The position numbers were made by a program, and so were the translations under genes. The notes under the pieces were generated by a model, which saw only the letters and a list, made by a program, of their open reading frames with translations, was not told where the DNA came from and did not search any database. Of a stretch of DNA of 53,963 nt, positions 1 through 10,144 are shown in pieces. Source of the DNA: an uncultured Bacilli bacterium (GTDB lineage: Bacteria; Bacillota_I; Bacilli_A; RF39; UBA660); assembly GCA_944332705.1 (NCBI GenBank), contig CALVKM010000007.1, forward strand, positions 1-53,963, given 5' to 3'. The stretch's first letter is position 1, and each line of letters starts with the position of its first letter.

Positions 1-17
1 AAATAGTACAACTTTTA

Positions 18-61
18 AAAAATGAGCAATCCCTGATATACACTGGGTTTGCTCATTTTTG
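18..61. terminator. Bidirectional Rho-independent terminator
   Basis: The arms AAAAAATGAGCAA and TTGCTCATTTTT, extended inward by CCC/GGG, form a long hairpin with A-runs and T-runs on its two sides. It can terminate transcripts from either direction. On the minus strand it would end the surface-protein gene that stops at 171. Confidence 0.75.
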
Positions 62-170
62 CTGCAAAACTAAAGATACTATTACAAAAAAAGTATATCA
101 CACACAACAATTAATGTCTATATAATAATCTATTTTGATTACCACAAAGACGGATTACAATAAATTTGAT

Positions 171-1433
171 TTAATTTGTGATGATTATAGGGTCAGAACT
201 TGTTCCAGATCCGCTGACATATTGGACATTGGAATTGAGGTAGAAGCAAGGACGAACAGCATAAGAAATCCCACTACCAGAACCTACACCTTCGGAACCG
301 ATTCTTCCTTCCCAGTGTATAAAAAATGCATAAGCTAATGTGTCGGAGGAGCGGGAAATAGTCCATTCATAAAGCCCCATATACATCCAATTGCTATCGA
401 TTGCTACCCTATAATCCAAATTAGCATCATCAGCACTCCAACCTGCAAATCCCGAATATGTCCAATATGTATTTGTTGCTGCATAATAATAATCACTTAA
501 ATACATCAACCCTACTTTTGCTGAATATGTTGTACTACTACTATTTGATCCTACTTCGTAATTGTATGCTGTTTGAGCGTTTGATTGGCTTAAATTTGCA
601 ACACTTCCTCCTCCTACTTTCCAACTGTGTGTTGCTATTAAATTACTCCATGTACTTCCTATACTGTTCAAGAAATTTGTATTTAAATTTACTGTATTCA
701 GTGGACTTTCACTCCATGTATTATTTGCACTTCCATTCCAATAATATGATGAAATTGATGAAGAATCCAAATTTCCTATATAGCTGCTTAAATCATATGG
801 ATATGTCAAAACATAATCCCCATCCGTACCTGCTTGGTTTGAAGTAGTATAGTCTGATTTGATTAATTTTACTTCGTTATCAAACACTCCAATTATGCGG
901 TATAAATTCTCTTCTGGACACGGACTCTCTGTTGAACCAAAACAAACATAATTATTTGGATTTGCTCCGGCATATCTATAACTATTATCTCCAGCTTCTT
1001 GATCTGCATTAGTATATGTTCCTTGACCATCATGATAATAAAGCCCATTAACTCCATCTTCTACATAAACATTATTTATAATATAATCAGCTAAATATAC
1101 TATATCTGGTTCTTTATCAAAGTATACATAACATTTTTCTGCAGTATTTGTTTTTAAATTTACTGCTCCTAATGCTTCATTCCACGATAATTCCCCACCA
1201 TTTTCACAACTTGATAAATTTTCATTAAAAACATAACCCTCCCCTGGCCAAGTACTTGAAATAGATTTTTCATATACTCCTGAACCCGCTTCTGTTTCAA
1301 GCATAAGTGTTAGAAAACCTCCAATAGAGTTTTCTTTTTCATCCTCAATATTACTAGTATACATTTCATCATCACTATTATCTTTACCCATATAAAAACA
1401 AATACATATACCTAGTATTATTACAAATACCAC
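171..1433 (-). CDS. Membrane-anchored surface protein, DUF6273-like, with disrupted N-terminus
   Basis: This is a 420-residue protein predicted to sit outside the cell on an N-terminal membrane anchor. The hydrophobic stretch VFVIILGICICFYMG starts at residue 2, followed by an acidic linker and a large Ser/Tyr/Trp/Asn-rich ectodomain. Around residue 180 is YRIIGVFDNEVKLIKS and near the C-terminus YAVRPCFYLNSNV. This arrangement resembles DUF6273-type domains of gut Firmicutes (a 'WRVL..' strand early, 'GVRPALWL' at the end), but I recognise the family only loosely. The frame opens with GTG, 3 bases after a GGAG. A much better start, an ATG at 1461 encoding MKKKILIGV, lies one base out of frame: dropping one base near 1433 gives a continuous Lys-rich signal anchor. 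The gene is therefore probably frameshifted, or the read has a one-base error. Function unknown. Confidence 0.6.
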   Translation of the reverse strand: MVFVIILGICICFYMGKDNSDDEMYTSNIEDEKENSIGGFLTLMLETEAGSGVYEKSISSTWPGEGYVFNENLSSCENGGELSWNEALGAVNLKTNTAEKCYVYFDKEPDIVYLADYIINNVYVEDGVNGLYYHDGQGTYTNADQEAGDNSYRYAGANPNNYVCFGSTESPCPEENLYRIIGVFDNEVKLIKSDYTTSNQAGTDGDYVLTYPYDLSSYIGNLDSSSISSYYWNGSANNTWSESPLNTVNLNTNFLNSIGSTWSNLIATHSWKVGGGSVANLSQSNAQTAYNYEVGSNSSSTTYSAKVGLMYLSDYYYAATNTYWTYSGFAGWSADDANLDYRVAIDSNWMYMGLYEWTISRSSDTLAYAFFIHWEGRIGSEGVGSGSGISYAVRPCFYLNSNVQYVSGSGTSSDPIIITN

Positions 1434-1509
1434 TTACTCCAATCAATATCTTTTTCTTCATTTTTAACCTACCATACAAATTAATTTTATCATTTAAAAA
1501 GTGCCTATT

Positions 1510-1570
1510 ATATGGACAAAACATCCATATATTTCAATAAATTTTACCACCATAATTATAATATGGTGGT
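1510..1570 (+). promoter_or_regulatory. Two inverted repeats upstream of the XRE regulator gene
   Basis: Two perfect inverted repeats with 7-base spacers lie immediately upstream of the regulator gene. ATATGGA/TCCATAT occupies 1510-1530 and ACCACCATA/TATGGTGGT occupies 1546-1570. Both contain the same core (ATGG/CCAT). The second carries GGTGG, the only Shine-Dalgarno-like sequence before the ATG at 1574, in its 3' arm. It could be an autoregulatory operator for the HTH protein, or an RNA hairpin that masks the ribosome binding site. Confidence 0.55.
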
Positions 1571-1573
1571 TCT

Positions 1574-1816
1574 ATGATACATGATGATATGTATTATTAT
1601 GATATAGTAAGATATAATATTAAAAAATATAGAGAAAAAGCTAATTTAACTCAACAACAACTTGCTGATTTAGCGGGTATTACTATGAATTATTTAGCTA
1701 AAATCGAAAGTGTTAAAATGCAAAGAGGATTTACAATAGTAATTGTAGGTCAAATTGCTGATGCTCTAAATATTGATATAAGATGTTTATTTGAACCTAT
1801 TGAAGAAGATAACTAA
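1574..1816 (+). CDS. XRE-family HTH transcriptional regulator
   Basis: This is an 80-residue protein made almost entirely of one Cro/C1-type helix-turn-helix domain. IRYNIKKYREKANLTQQQLADLAGI (quoted here only by its core LTQQQLADLAGI) is the scaffold plus recognition region, followed by MNYLAKIE and a C-terminal helix ending IRCLFEPIEEDN. It is a DNA-binding protein with no attached sensor or peptidase domain, like regulators of small accessory modules. The ATG is preceded by GGTGG inside an inverted repeat, which suggests autoregulation. Its stop codon overlaps the stop of the convergent AbiEi-like gene, so the two genes are packed tail to tail. Confidence 0.85.
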   Translation: MIHDDMYYYDIVRYNIKKYREKANLTQQQLADLAGITMNYLAKIESVKMQRGFTIVIVGQIADALNIDIRCLFEPIEEDN

Positions 1817-2397
1817 AAAATTTTTCTTAAATATTTATATAAATATAAAACATTGGTAGAATGATACATTTCACTAAGATCTTTGATAATATTAATATTT
1901 AAATTAACTAATTCTTCTTCATCAATTCTTAAATCATACAACAACAAATTCTTCATTTGTTCTATATTTTTAACAGGACTTAATGTGTATAACTTATCAC
2001 ATAATGCTTTTTCTTTTGTTGCTAAATGAAAAGTATAATCTTTTTCTTCTATTAAATCCACATAATATGGAAAAACTCTTTCTGGAACATCACGATATAT
2101 TAGAGTTCCAAAAGGTGTATTATATGTTTTTTTCTTATTTTTATTAAATGTAGCACATGTAACAACTATGGCTTTCTCTGGTATTAAACCATATAAATAA
2201 AGAGCAAAATCAAACGATATATAAGATGGTCCATATATAAAATTAGCTAAATAATATGCTGGTGTATTAGGATTAGTTTCATATAATCCTTTTTTAATTC
2301 TAATTAATTTTCCGTTCTTAACATCTCTAGCTAATTTAGTATCTTTATTGCTATAATCTTTATATTTACTTTTTTGAATATTATTTGAAACTACCAT
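1813..2397 (-). CDS. AbiEi-type antitoxin/transcriptional regulator, orphan
   Basis: This 194-residue protein resembles the AbiEi antitoxin of type IV AbiE systems. An N-terminal segment with SKYKDYSNKDTKLARDVKNG and LIRIKKGLYE looks like the winged-helix DNA-binding part, followed by YLANFIYGPSYISFDFALYLYGL and a C-terminal domain containing LATKEKALCDKLY. These are standard features of the AbiEi antitoxin family. I chose the ATG at 2397 because AGTGGAGGGAAT precedes it; the in-frame ATG at 2418 has no ribosome binding site. The expected downstream AbiEii nucleotidyltransferase toxin is absent: the gene ends head-on against the XRE regulator. It is either an orphan left after toxin loss or works alone as a repressor. 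Confidence 0.7.
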   Translation of the reverse strand: MVVSNNIQKSKYKDYSNKDTKLARDVKNGKLIRIKKGLYETNPNTPAYYLANFIYGPSYISFDFALYLYGLIPEKAIVVTCATFNKNKKKTYNTPFGTLIYRDVPERVFPYYVDLIEEKDYTFHLATKEKALCDKLYTLSPVKNIEQMKNLLLYDLRIDEEELVNLNINIIKDLSEMYHSTNVLYLYKYLRKIF

Positions 2398-2466
2398 ATT
2401 CCCTCCACTAACTATCATTATATGATAATTTCTGGAGGAAATAAAGCATTTTTTAAAACAATTAAA

Positions 2467-2504
2467 GAAAGCGACCGCGCCGTCAAGTCGGCACGACCGC
2501 TTTC
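2467..2504 (-). ncRNA. GC-rich hairpin RNA with its own promoter, possible leader of abiEi
   Basis: A 16-bp hairpin with a six-base loop, strikingly GC-rich for this region. On the plus strand it has three mismatches. Read on the minus strand, all three become G-U wobbles, so selection appears to act on a minus-strand RNA. A promoter TTGATT-N17-TATATT (2540 to 2512, minus) places the transcript start at the foot of the hairpin. The 3' side is followed by TTTAATTGTTTT, so it may terminate there or read into the abiEi-like gene about 70 bases further on. Function unknown. Confidence 0.5.
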
Positions 2505-2511
2505 TAAATAT

Positions 2512-2540
2512 AATATATTACATTTTATAATATTAATCAA
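2512..2540 (-). promoter_or_regulatory. Sigma-A-type promoter of the 2467-2504 hairpin RNA
   Basis: TTGATT at 2540-2535 and TATATT at 2517-2512, spacing 17, read on the minus strand. The predicted start is near 2505. Confidence 0.5.
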
Positions 2541-2576
2541 TAGTTATTTGCAATAAAAGTATTATCATTAGTATAG

Positions 2577-2833
2577 AAAAAAGGAACAACTCCAAGAGTG
2601 AATAAACACTCATTAAAGGGAATTGTTCCTTTTTAAATAAAACTCTTGCTGTTGCTTCTGATACCTATTGTCCCAGATTTAAACGTCCTTAAAACGACAA
2701 CAGTACAAGTCCTTAAACAAAAGGAACCGTCAAAGTACCTAGCACAAGTAGTGCATCACTCCTATTAAACCGTTTCCTCTTATTTTAAACTATAGATTGG
2801 CCCTAACCCATACGGGTTACGACCAATCTAATG
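2577..2833 (-). ncRNA. Candidate structured small RNA, about 255 nt
   Basis: A perfect promoter, TTGACA-N17-TATAAT (2867 to 2839, minus), is followed by about 255 bases without a convincing ORF. They end in a strong terminator whose arms AAAAAGGAACAA and TTGTTCCTTTTT enclose GAGTG/CACTC (2577-2636). Inside are further local helices: AGATTGG/CCAATCT closing TAACCC/GGGTTA near the 5' end, GCAC/GTGC in the middle, and CTGTTG/CAACAG around 2660-2700. I could not match it to RNase P RNA, SRP RNA, tmRNA or 6S RNA. It looks like a free-standing noncoding RNA of unknown family. Confidence 0.6.
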
Positions 2834-2838
2834 ATTTA

Positions 2839-2867
2839 ATTATAGTATTATTTTTATTATATGTCAA
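2839..2867 (-). promoter_or_regulatory. Consensus promoter of the 255-nt RNA
   Basis: TTGACA (2867-2862), 17-base spacer, TATAAT (2844-2839) on the minus strand. The spacer begins TATAATAAAA, nearly the same as in the promoters at 3597 and 3726. Confidence 0.75.
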
Positions 2868-2914
2868 TTGTTTATTGCAAATCAACCTGCATTATGTTAT
2901 ACTTAAATTACTAA

Positions 2915-3514
2915 ACTATTGTAATTAATTGGGAATATTGTTATAGAAATAAAGATATTAAACTAAATGAAATTGAATATAGTATTAATAATAAATTAAT
3001 TCCATATACAGAACATGAAATAAATAATTTTAAAAGTAGTAGCAAAATTATTATTGGGAATAGTTATTCACAAATTAAAAAATTTATAGACAACTCTTAT
3101 ATAAAATCAAATAATTACAAACTATATATTGGAAAAGTAGATAACAACACAGCTACAAAATTAATAAAACAATTAAATATTAATATATTAAATTATAATG
3201 TTTGTTTAAAAAATAATGCTATTAAACACATATTACGAAAACATTCTAATAGTAAAGAAATATTAAGAGGACAAGTTCCTATTTCTAAAAATGATTTTTG
3301 TTTAATACCGGAAATAATAACACAATATGATAAATTAGAAACAGCAGGTGTTACTAAACAAAACAAACTTGCATTAAAAATATCAAAAACAATAAAATCA
3401 TATAACTACAATTTAATTGTATATATTTCGGATAAAAGTAAATCTCTCGAAATACAAACAATGTATATAATTAAAAGCAAAAAAAGAGTTCTAGTCTCTG
3501 CGTCTAATGCATAA
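2915..3514 (+). pseudogene. PBECR-like phage nuclease domain, start-less fragment
   Basis: An open frame of 199 codons runs from just after a stop at 2912-2914 to TAA at 3512-3514. It has no ATG, GTG or TTG that could start it. The second half reads KLYIGKVDN, then IKHILRKHSNS, EILRGQVPISKNDFCLIPEI and SLEIQTMYIIK. That order (HILxxH, a G-Q-x-P-I-x-x-x-D-F segment, and a final strand ending T-M-Y) is what I know from the PBECR group of phage-associated barnase/EndoU/colicin-like nuclease domains, often found at the C-terminus of Mu-like head-morphogenesis proteins. It is probably the tail of a larger prophage gene. A promoter-like TTGCAA-N17-TATACT lies just upstream. Its last codons overlap the antisense RNA at 3478-3563. 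A real but 5'-truncated gene is the best reading. Confidence 0.55.
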
Positions 3515-3563
3515 ATCCCTAGACTAACGTCCGAAACGAGCAGAGATACGAACTCTTTTTCTA
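3478..3563 (-). ncRNA. Small structured RNA A (paralogue of RNA B)
   Basis: The promoter TTGACA-N17-TATATT (3597 to 3569, minus) starts a transcript of about 85 nt. Its two ends pair as AAAAGAGTTC/GAACTCTTTT and TCTCTGC/GCAGAGA, so the closing stem is also the terminator (T-run at 3485-3479). Two small hairpins lie inside: CGT-TTCG-GACG and GTCTA/TAGAC, the latter with CTAGGGA at its start. The promoter and start region are almost identical to those of RNA B, about 130 bases away. No ORF or downstream gene is served, so it acts as an RNA. Confidence 0.65.
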
Positions 3564-3605
3564 TAAATAATATACTATACATTTTATTAAATGTCAACCA
3601 TTTTT

Positions 3606-3692
3606 GCAAAAAAAAGGAACTAGACAAACAGTCCCTAGAATTAATAACAACTATTAATTCGTCACCGATGTAACATCTAATTCCTTTTTCTA
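3606..3692 (-). ncRNA. Small structured RNA B (paralogue of RNA A)
   Basis: It has the same architecture as RNA A: TTGACA-N17-TATATT (3726 to 3698, minus), then a short RNA closed by AAGGAA-TAGA with TCTA-TTCCTT and ending in a T-run. Internal hairpins are GTTAC/GTGAC and the perfect GAATTAATA/TATTAATTC. It shares CTAGGGA with RNA A although most of the stems differ, which suggests structural conservation. Family unknown. Confidence 0.65.
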
Positions 3693-3805
3693 TAAATAAT
3701 ATACTATATATTTTATTATATGTCAACAAAAACAAAGCTCCCTATTGGGAACTTCAAGATATTACTCTTCAATATCGTTAGGTAAATTAATACTAGATTG
3801 ATATC

Positions 3806-3849
3806 GAAAAAAATAATCATGTACTTAAGTAATACCTGTAGTACATGAT
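3806..3849 (-). terminator. Terminator of the yihY-like gene
   Basis: A perfect 10-bp stem ATCATGTACT/AGTACATGAT is followed on the minus strand by TATTTTTTT, directly after the stop of the YihY-family gene. Confidence 0.75.
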
Positions 3850-3857
3850 ATTATTAT

Positions 3858-4718
3858 TTACTTATTATTCGTTTTTATAGAACCTGTTTTTTCCAATTCT
3901 ACTTCTTCTTTACGATAGTTTAGAGCCATACCTATTGTAAATACATAAGCAAGTATGTATATCCAGATCATTAACATAACAATATTTGCTAAACTTCCAT
4001 AAAATGTTGAATAGTATGCGATATTATTGATATAAAATGAATAACCATAAGTTATAAGTATCCAAGAAATACTTGTAAATATTGCCCCATATCCGACGTT
4101 TTTACTCTTTATTCTTTTATTCGGAGCAATAGTATAAAGTATTTTGATAAAAAAATACATAATAAGCCAAGTAACAGGACCTTGTAATAATCTTATAATA
4201 GTTGTTACTTTATCAGTAATTGAACTATTTAAATCAACATACTGGAACAATTCAATAATTTTATCTCCAAAAACAGGAACAACTAACATAAATATGAAAA
4301 GTAATACTAAAAATATTGTCATAATAATAGATTTTATTCTTCTTTTAAAGAAACCAGTTTGTTTTTCGCCATATATAGCATTAGATGTAATAATAATTGA
4401 TGCTGGTCCATTAGATGCTATAACATAACCTATTATTAAAGTTATTAGTAATCCTACCCCTGAATAACTAGATTCTGGAATATTTAGAAGCATTGCTGCA
4501 ATATCTTTAGAAAAAGCATTAGTTAAAAAATCATATATTACATCAGTTGATAAATTAAGTAAACTTGCTCCATAACTAATTAAAGTTATAGTTGGAACAA
4601 TAGCAAGCACAAAGAAAAAGGCCAGTTGTCCAGGAAGTATTGCCATCTCTGGCCTTTTTAATACTTTTATAAAATTATCAAAAAATTCTTTAACCTCACT
4701 TTTTAACTTCTTTTTCAT
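3858..4718 (-). CDS. YihY/BrkB-family inner membrane protein
   Basis: This is a 286-residue integral membrane protein of the YihY/virulence-factor BrkB family. The family signature is visible: the amphipathic start ending RPEMAILPGQLAFFFVLAIVP, then about six membrane segments, ASNGPASIIITSNAIYG in the middle and YGSLANIVMLMIWIYILAYVF near the end. Members are widespread and their role is poorly defined (the older 'RNase BN' label is not supported). The short tail after the last helix is charged. The start overlaps the end of the preceding sensor gene by 23 bases, so it is the last gene of a three-gene operon, and a terminator follows it. Confidence 0.85.
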   Translation of the reverse strand: MKKKLKSEVKEFFDNFIKVLKRPEMAILPGQLAFFFVLAIVPTITLISYGASLLNLSTDVIYDFLTNAFSKDIAAMLLNIPESSYSGVGLLITLIIGYVIASNGPASIIITSNAIYGEKQTGFFKRRIKSIIMTIFLVLLFIFMLVVPVFGDKIIELFQYVDLNSSITDKVTTIIRLLQGPVTWLIMYFFIKILYTIAPNKRIKSKNVGYGAIFTSISWILITYGYSFYINNIAYYSTFYGSLANIVMLMIWIYILAYVFTIGMALNYRKEEVELEKTGSIKTNNK

Positions 4719-6714
4719 TTTTTATGGCACCCTTTTGTTTCTTCATATCTTCAACCGCTTCATTCATAGCATCTTCAATAGTTTTTATATCATCATCTAT
4801 CACACTGTAGCCGAATTCTGCTCCAAATTCATATGGTAATTTCTTTATTTCTTTATTTAATTTATGAATATAATTAGTTATTTGTTTTTGATTGTAACCT
4901 ACTAAATAAATGACAAATTCATTACCATCAGTACGCATTATTTCACTATTATCAAGTTGAGTTTTAATTAAAACATTAGCACATGCTTTAATTTGTTTAT
5001 CCCCTTCATTATAGCCATTTAAATCATTAATTTCTTGTATTTTATTTAAATCTACTACGATTATAGTTTGTGGATAAATTGTATTATTATTCCATGTTGC
5101 AATATTTTCGTTTAAATAATTTCTATTTTTTAAAGATGTTAATTGATCAATAAATTTCATTTTATCATCTTTTTTAATCTTTCTCGCAATAGAAATCTTT
5201 TTACTTTTACGAATAATTATTAAAGCAATTATTATAGCTATAATTACTGCATATAAAATGTATTCGGCTATTTTTGTAACAAACCCGCCACTTTGGACAG
5301 TTTCACTATGATTATTTAGTCCTTCTAAAATTATTTCATCTTGATCTAGAAAACTCACATATTTATCAAGTAAATTATATAAAGCACTATCAGTTCTTAC
5401 TTTAAAATTATATTCATCCCCTATATAATCACTATATCTAGTTGAATAATTATCTAGTTCATCTAAACTATAATAATCAAATGTATTTTTATCTATTACT
5501 AATATTACATCTTTTTTATTTAATTTAAATAAATCTTTTGTTGTACTAAAGGTTTCGACATTTATACCACTAATACCATTAATATAATCATATATTTTAG
5601 AGTTTTCTTGGGTATATACTGTTTCTCCAATTAAAGAATTAATTGATTTTATAACCATATTATTATCTTTTCTAACTGCTACACTATATTCAATATTTAT
5701 TCCATTTGTAGCATTAAAATTATCTGAATAATTATAATAATTAAAATATAAATCAACATCTTTATTTTCTACAGCATTCATAAATTTATCATAATTACGA
5801 TATTTTTCAAAATTAAATTCAACACCTGCAAAGTTACTAAATTTACTTAATACAACTGCAGCAATTCCCCCGTATTTACCACCCATAATAACTTCATAAG
5901 GAGATGCATTAACAAAACCATAGTTATATTCAATACTTTGCATTGAATCTATTTCTGTAGCTGTTATATTTAGGGAAGTTGTAAAAGTATTAAATAATGC
6001 TTCATTATAAAGTGTATCAAAATTTTCCCAATTATTATAAAATTTTCTTAAAATGCTACTTAAAGTATCATCTGAAGTTTGCATTGTAAAATATATTTTA
6101 ATATCACTAAAATGATATATTATATTATAATTATTACTTAAAATTGTATCTAAATAAAATGTTAAAGGTACTATTAAATAAGTAACATCATTTCCCATTG
6201 CTTTAAATAATTCTTCACTAGAATCATATTGCGTAAATGTTGTATTAGTAGTATCTATATAATTTGATACATAACTTAAATCTCTTGTTAATATACCAAT
6301 CGTTTTACCTATTAAATCATCAGTATCACTAATTATTTCGTTATTATTGCTAATTAATGCATAGTGATCAGTAAAAAAAACTACATCATTATTTCCTATA
6401 TTATTTTTAACTCCAAGAGTAATACCTGATGGATTAGTTCCATTTCTAAAAGTAATCGGATTAATATTTAAGCCATATTCTTCTTCAAAATCTTCTAAAA
6501 ATCCATAGAATACTCCACTACCATTTTTACCAAAAACATTAGCATCATCTAAAACATTAATATTAGGTATACTATTAATATTTTCATTTATCCAATTACG
6601 TTCCGCAACTGTTAATTTATTTTCATCATTTAAAAGAAAATATAACAAAATTGCAATACCTATAACAACTATAGCACTTACAACTATAACAATTATATTT
6701 CGTCTTTTTTTCAT
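4696..6714 (-). CDS. Membrane sensor: periplasmic-binding-like domains plus degenerate GGDEF domain
   Basis: This is a 672-residue sensor. It has an N-terminal anchor (IIVIVVSAIVVIGIAILLYF), an extracellular region of about 450 residues resembling tandem SBP_bac_3-type solute-binding modules (DDLIGKTIGILTRD and SINSLIGETVYTQEN mark the two repeats), a second membrane helix near residue 490, and a cytoplasmic GGDEF-fold domain from about residue 530. The domain keeps DQLTSLKNRNYLNEN, but the active-site loop reads RTDGNEF instead of RxGGDEF, so cyclic-di-GMP synthesis is doubtful; it may bind nucleotide or partner instead. I start at ATG 6714, whose ATGA overlaps the preceding stop; the GTG one codon earlier is less likely. 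It is the middle gene of the 7205-3858 operon. Confidence 0.8.
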   Translation of the reverse strand: MKKRRNIIVIVVSAIVVIGIAILLYFLLNDENKLTVAERNWINENINSIPNINVLDDANVFGKNGSGVFYGFLEDFEEEYGLNINPITFRNGTNPSGITLGVKNNIGNNDVVFFTDHYALISNNNEIISDTDDLIGKTIGILTRDLSYVSNYIDTTNTTFTQYDSSEELFKAMGNDVTYLIVPLTFYLDTILSNNYNIIYHFSDIKIYFTMQTSDDTLSSILRKFYNNWENFDTLYNEALFNTFTTSLNITATEIDSMQSIEYNYGFVNASPYEVIMGGKYGGIAAVVLSKFSNFAGVEFNFEKYRNYDKFMNAVENKDVDLYFNYYNYSDNFNATNGINIEYSVAVRKDNNMVIKSINSLIGETVYTQENSKIYDYINGISGINVETFSTTKDLFKLNKKDVILVIDKNTFDYYSLDELDNYSTRYSDYIGDEYNFKVRTDSALYNLLDKYVSFLDQDEIILEGLNNHSETVQSGGFVTKIAEYILYAVIIAIIIALIIIRKSKKISIARKIKKDDKMKFIDQLTSLKNRNYLNENIATWNNNTIYPQTIIVVDLNKIQEINDLNGYNEGDKQIKACANVLIKTQLDNSEIMRTDGNEFVIYLVGYNQKQITNYIHKLNKEIKKLPYEFGAEFGYSVIDDDIKTIEDAMNEAVEDMKKQKGAIKNEKEVKK

Positions 6715-7205
6715 CACTCTTCTTCACTTTCTACTGGTGTGTTATTGTTCCAAACAACACCTGAACCAGCAACATTACGAGATCCCATTATAGTAAATCC
6801 TTCACTATTTTCTGTTGCAGCACATTCTAGTGTAAAGTTAATATCATAATAAGATAAAATATCTTCACTAAATAAATCTATTGATGCCGCAGCTTTACTT
6901 TCTGCTTCTACTAATGATGTATCTGGAGCAAAAGTAATAGCTACATAAATAACTCGACCTTGAGTATGAATGGTTGCATCTTCCACAGTTGCATCTTCCG
7001 AAAAACTAGCTACATATTCATCCATAAATTCTTCAGTCACTGGATAATTTTCGATATCCTCTAATCTATCACCATAAACAGATTCTGAGCCTCCGAAGAA
7101 AAAGGATACAGCAACCACAATAATAGCAATTAGACATATTACTAGAATTATTCCTAGTACTATTAACACCTTATTCTTCCCCCATAATTCTTTTAATTTA
7201 TTCAA
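6714..7205 (-). CDS. Single-pass membrane protein of unknown function
   Basis: This is a protein of about 163 residues with a short Lys-rich cytoplasmic start (NKLKELWGKNK), one long membrane helix (VLIVLGIILVICLIAIIVVAVSFFF) quoted here by its ends VLIVLGII...VVAVSFFF, and an acidic extracellular domain of about 110 residues with no motif I recognise. It ends NTPVESEEE. The TTG at 7205 is the best start because GAGGTG lies six bases before it; the GTG at 7214 would sit inside that Shine-Dalgarno. The stop overlaps the start of the GGDEF-like sensor, so it may be an accessory or ligand-facing partner of that sensor. Function is not inferable beyond this. Confidence 0.7.
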   Translation of the reverse strand: MNKLKELWGKNKVLIVLGIILVICLIAIIVVAVSFFFGGSESVYGDRLEDIENYPVTEEFMDEYVASFSEDATVEDATIHTQGRVIYVAITFAPDTSLVEAESKAAASIDLFSEDILSYYDINFTLECAATENSEGFTIMGSRNVAGSGVVWNNNTPVESEEE

Positions 7206-7253
7206 AATATTCACCTCTTTAAGTAATATAATTATACTACAAATTTAGAAATA

Positions 7254-10143
<2,890 letters not shown>

Positions 10144-10144
10144 T

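Noticed and set aside
458..847. Plus-strand 129-codon frame rich in Leu/Tyr/Asn
   Set aside because: It is antisense to the surface-protein gene and its composition is that of a shadow frame.
2577..2833. RNase P, SRP, tmRNA or 6S RNA identity for the 255-nt RNA
   Set aside because: None of the conserved sequences of those RNAs are visible and the fold has separate local hairpins, so only a generic ncRNA call is supported.
3406..3735. 109-codon minus-strand frame
   Set aside because: It spans the two paralogous sRNAs with their promoters and terminators, has repeated peptide segments from the duplicated DNA, and has no ribosome binding site.
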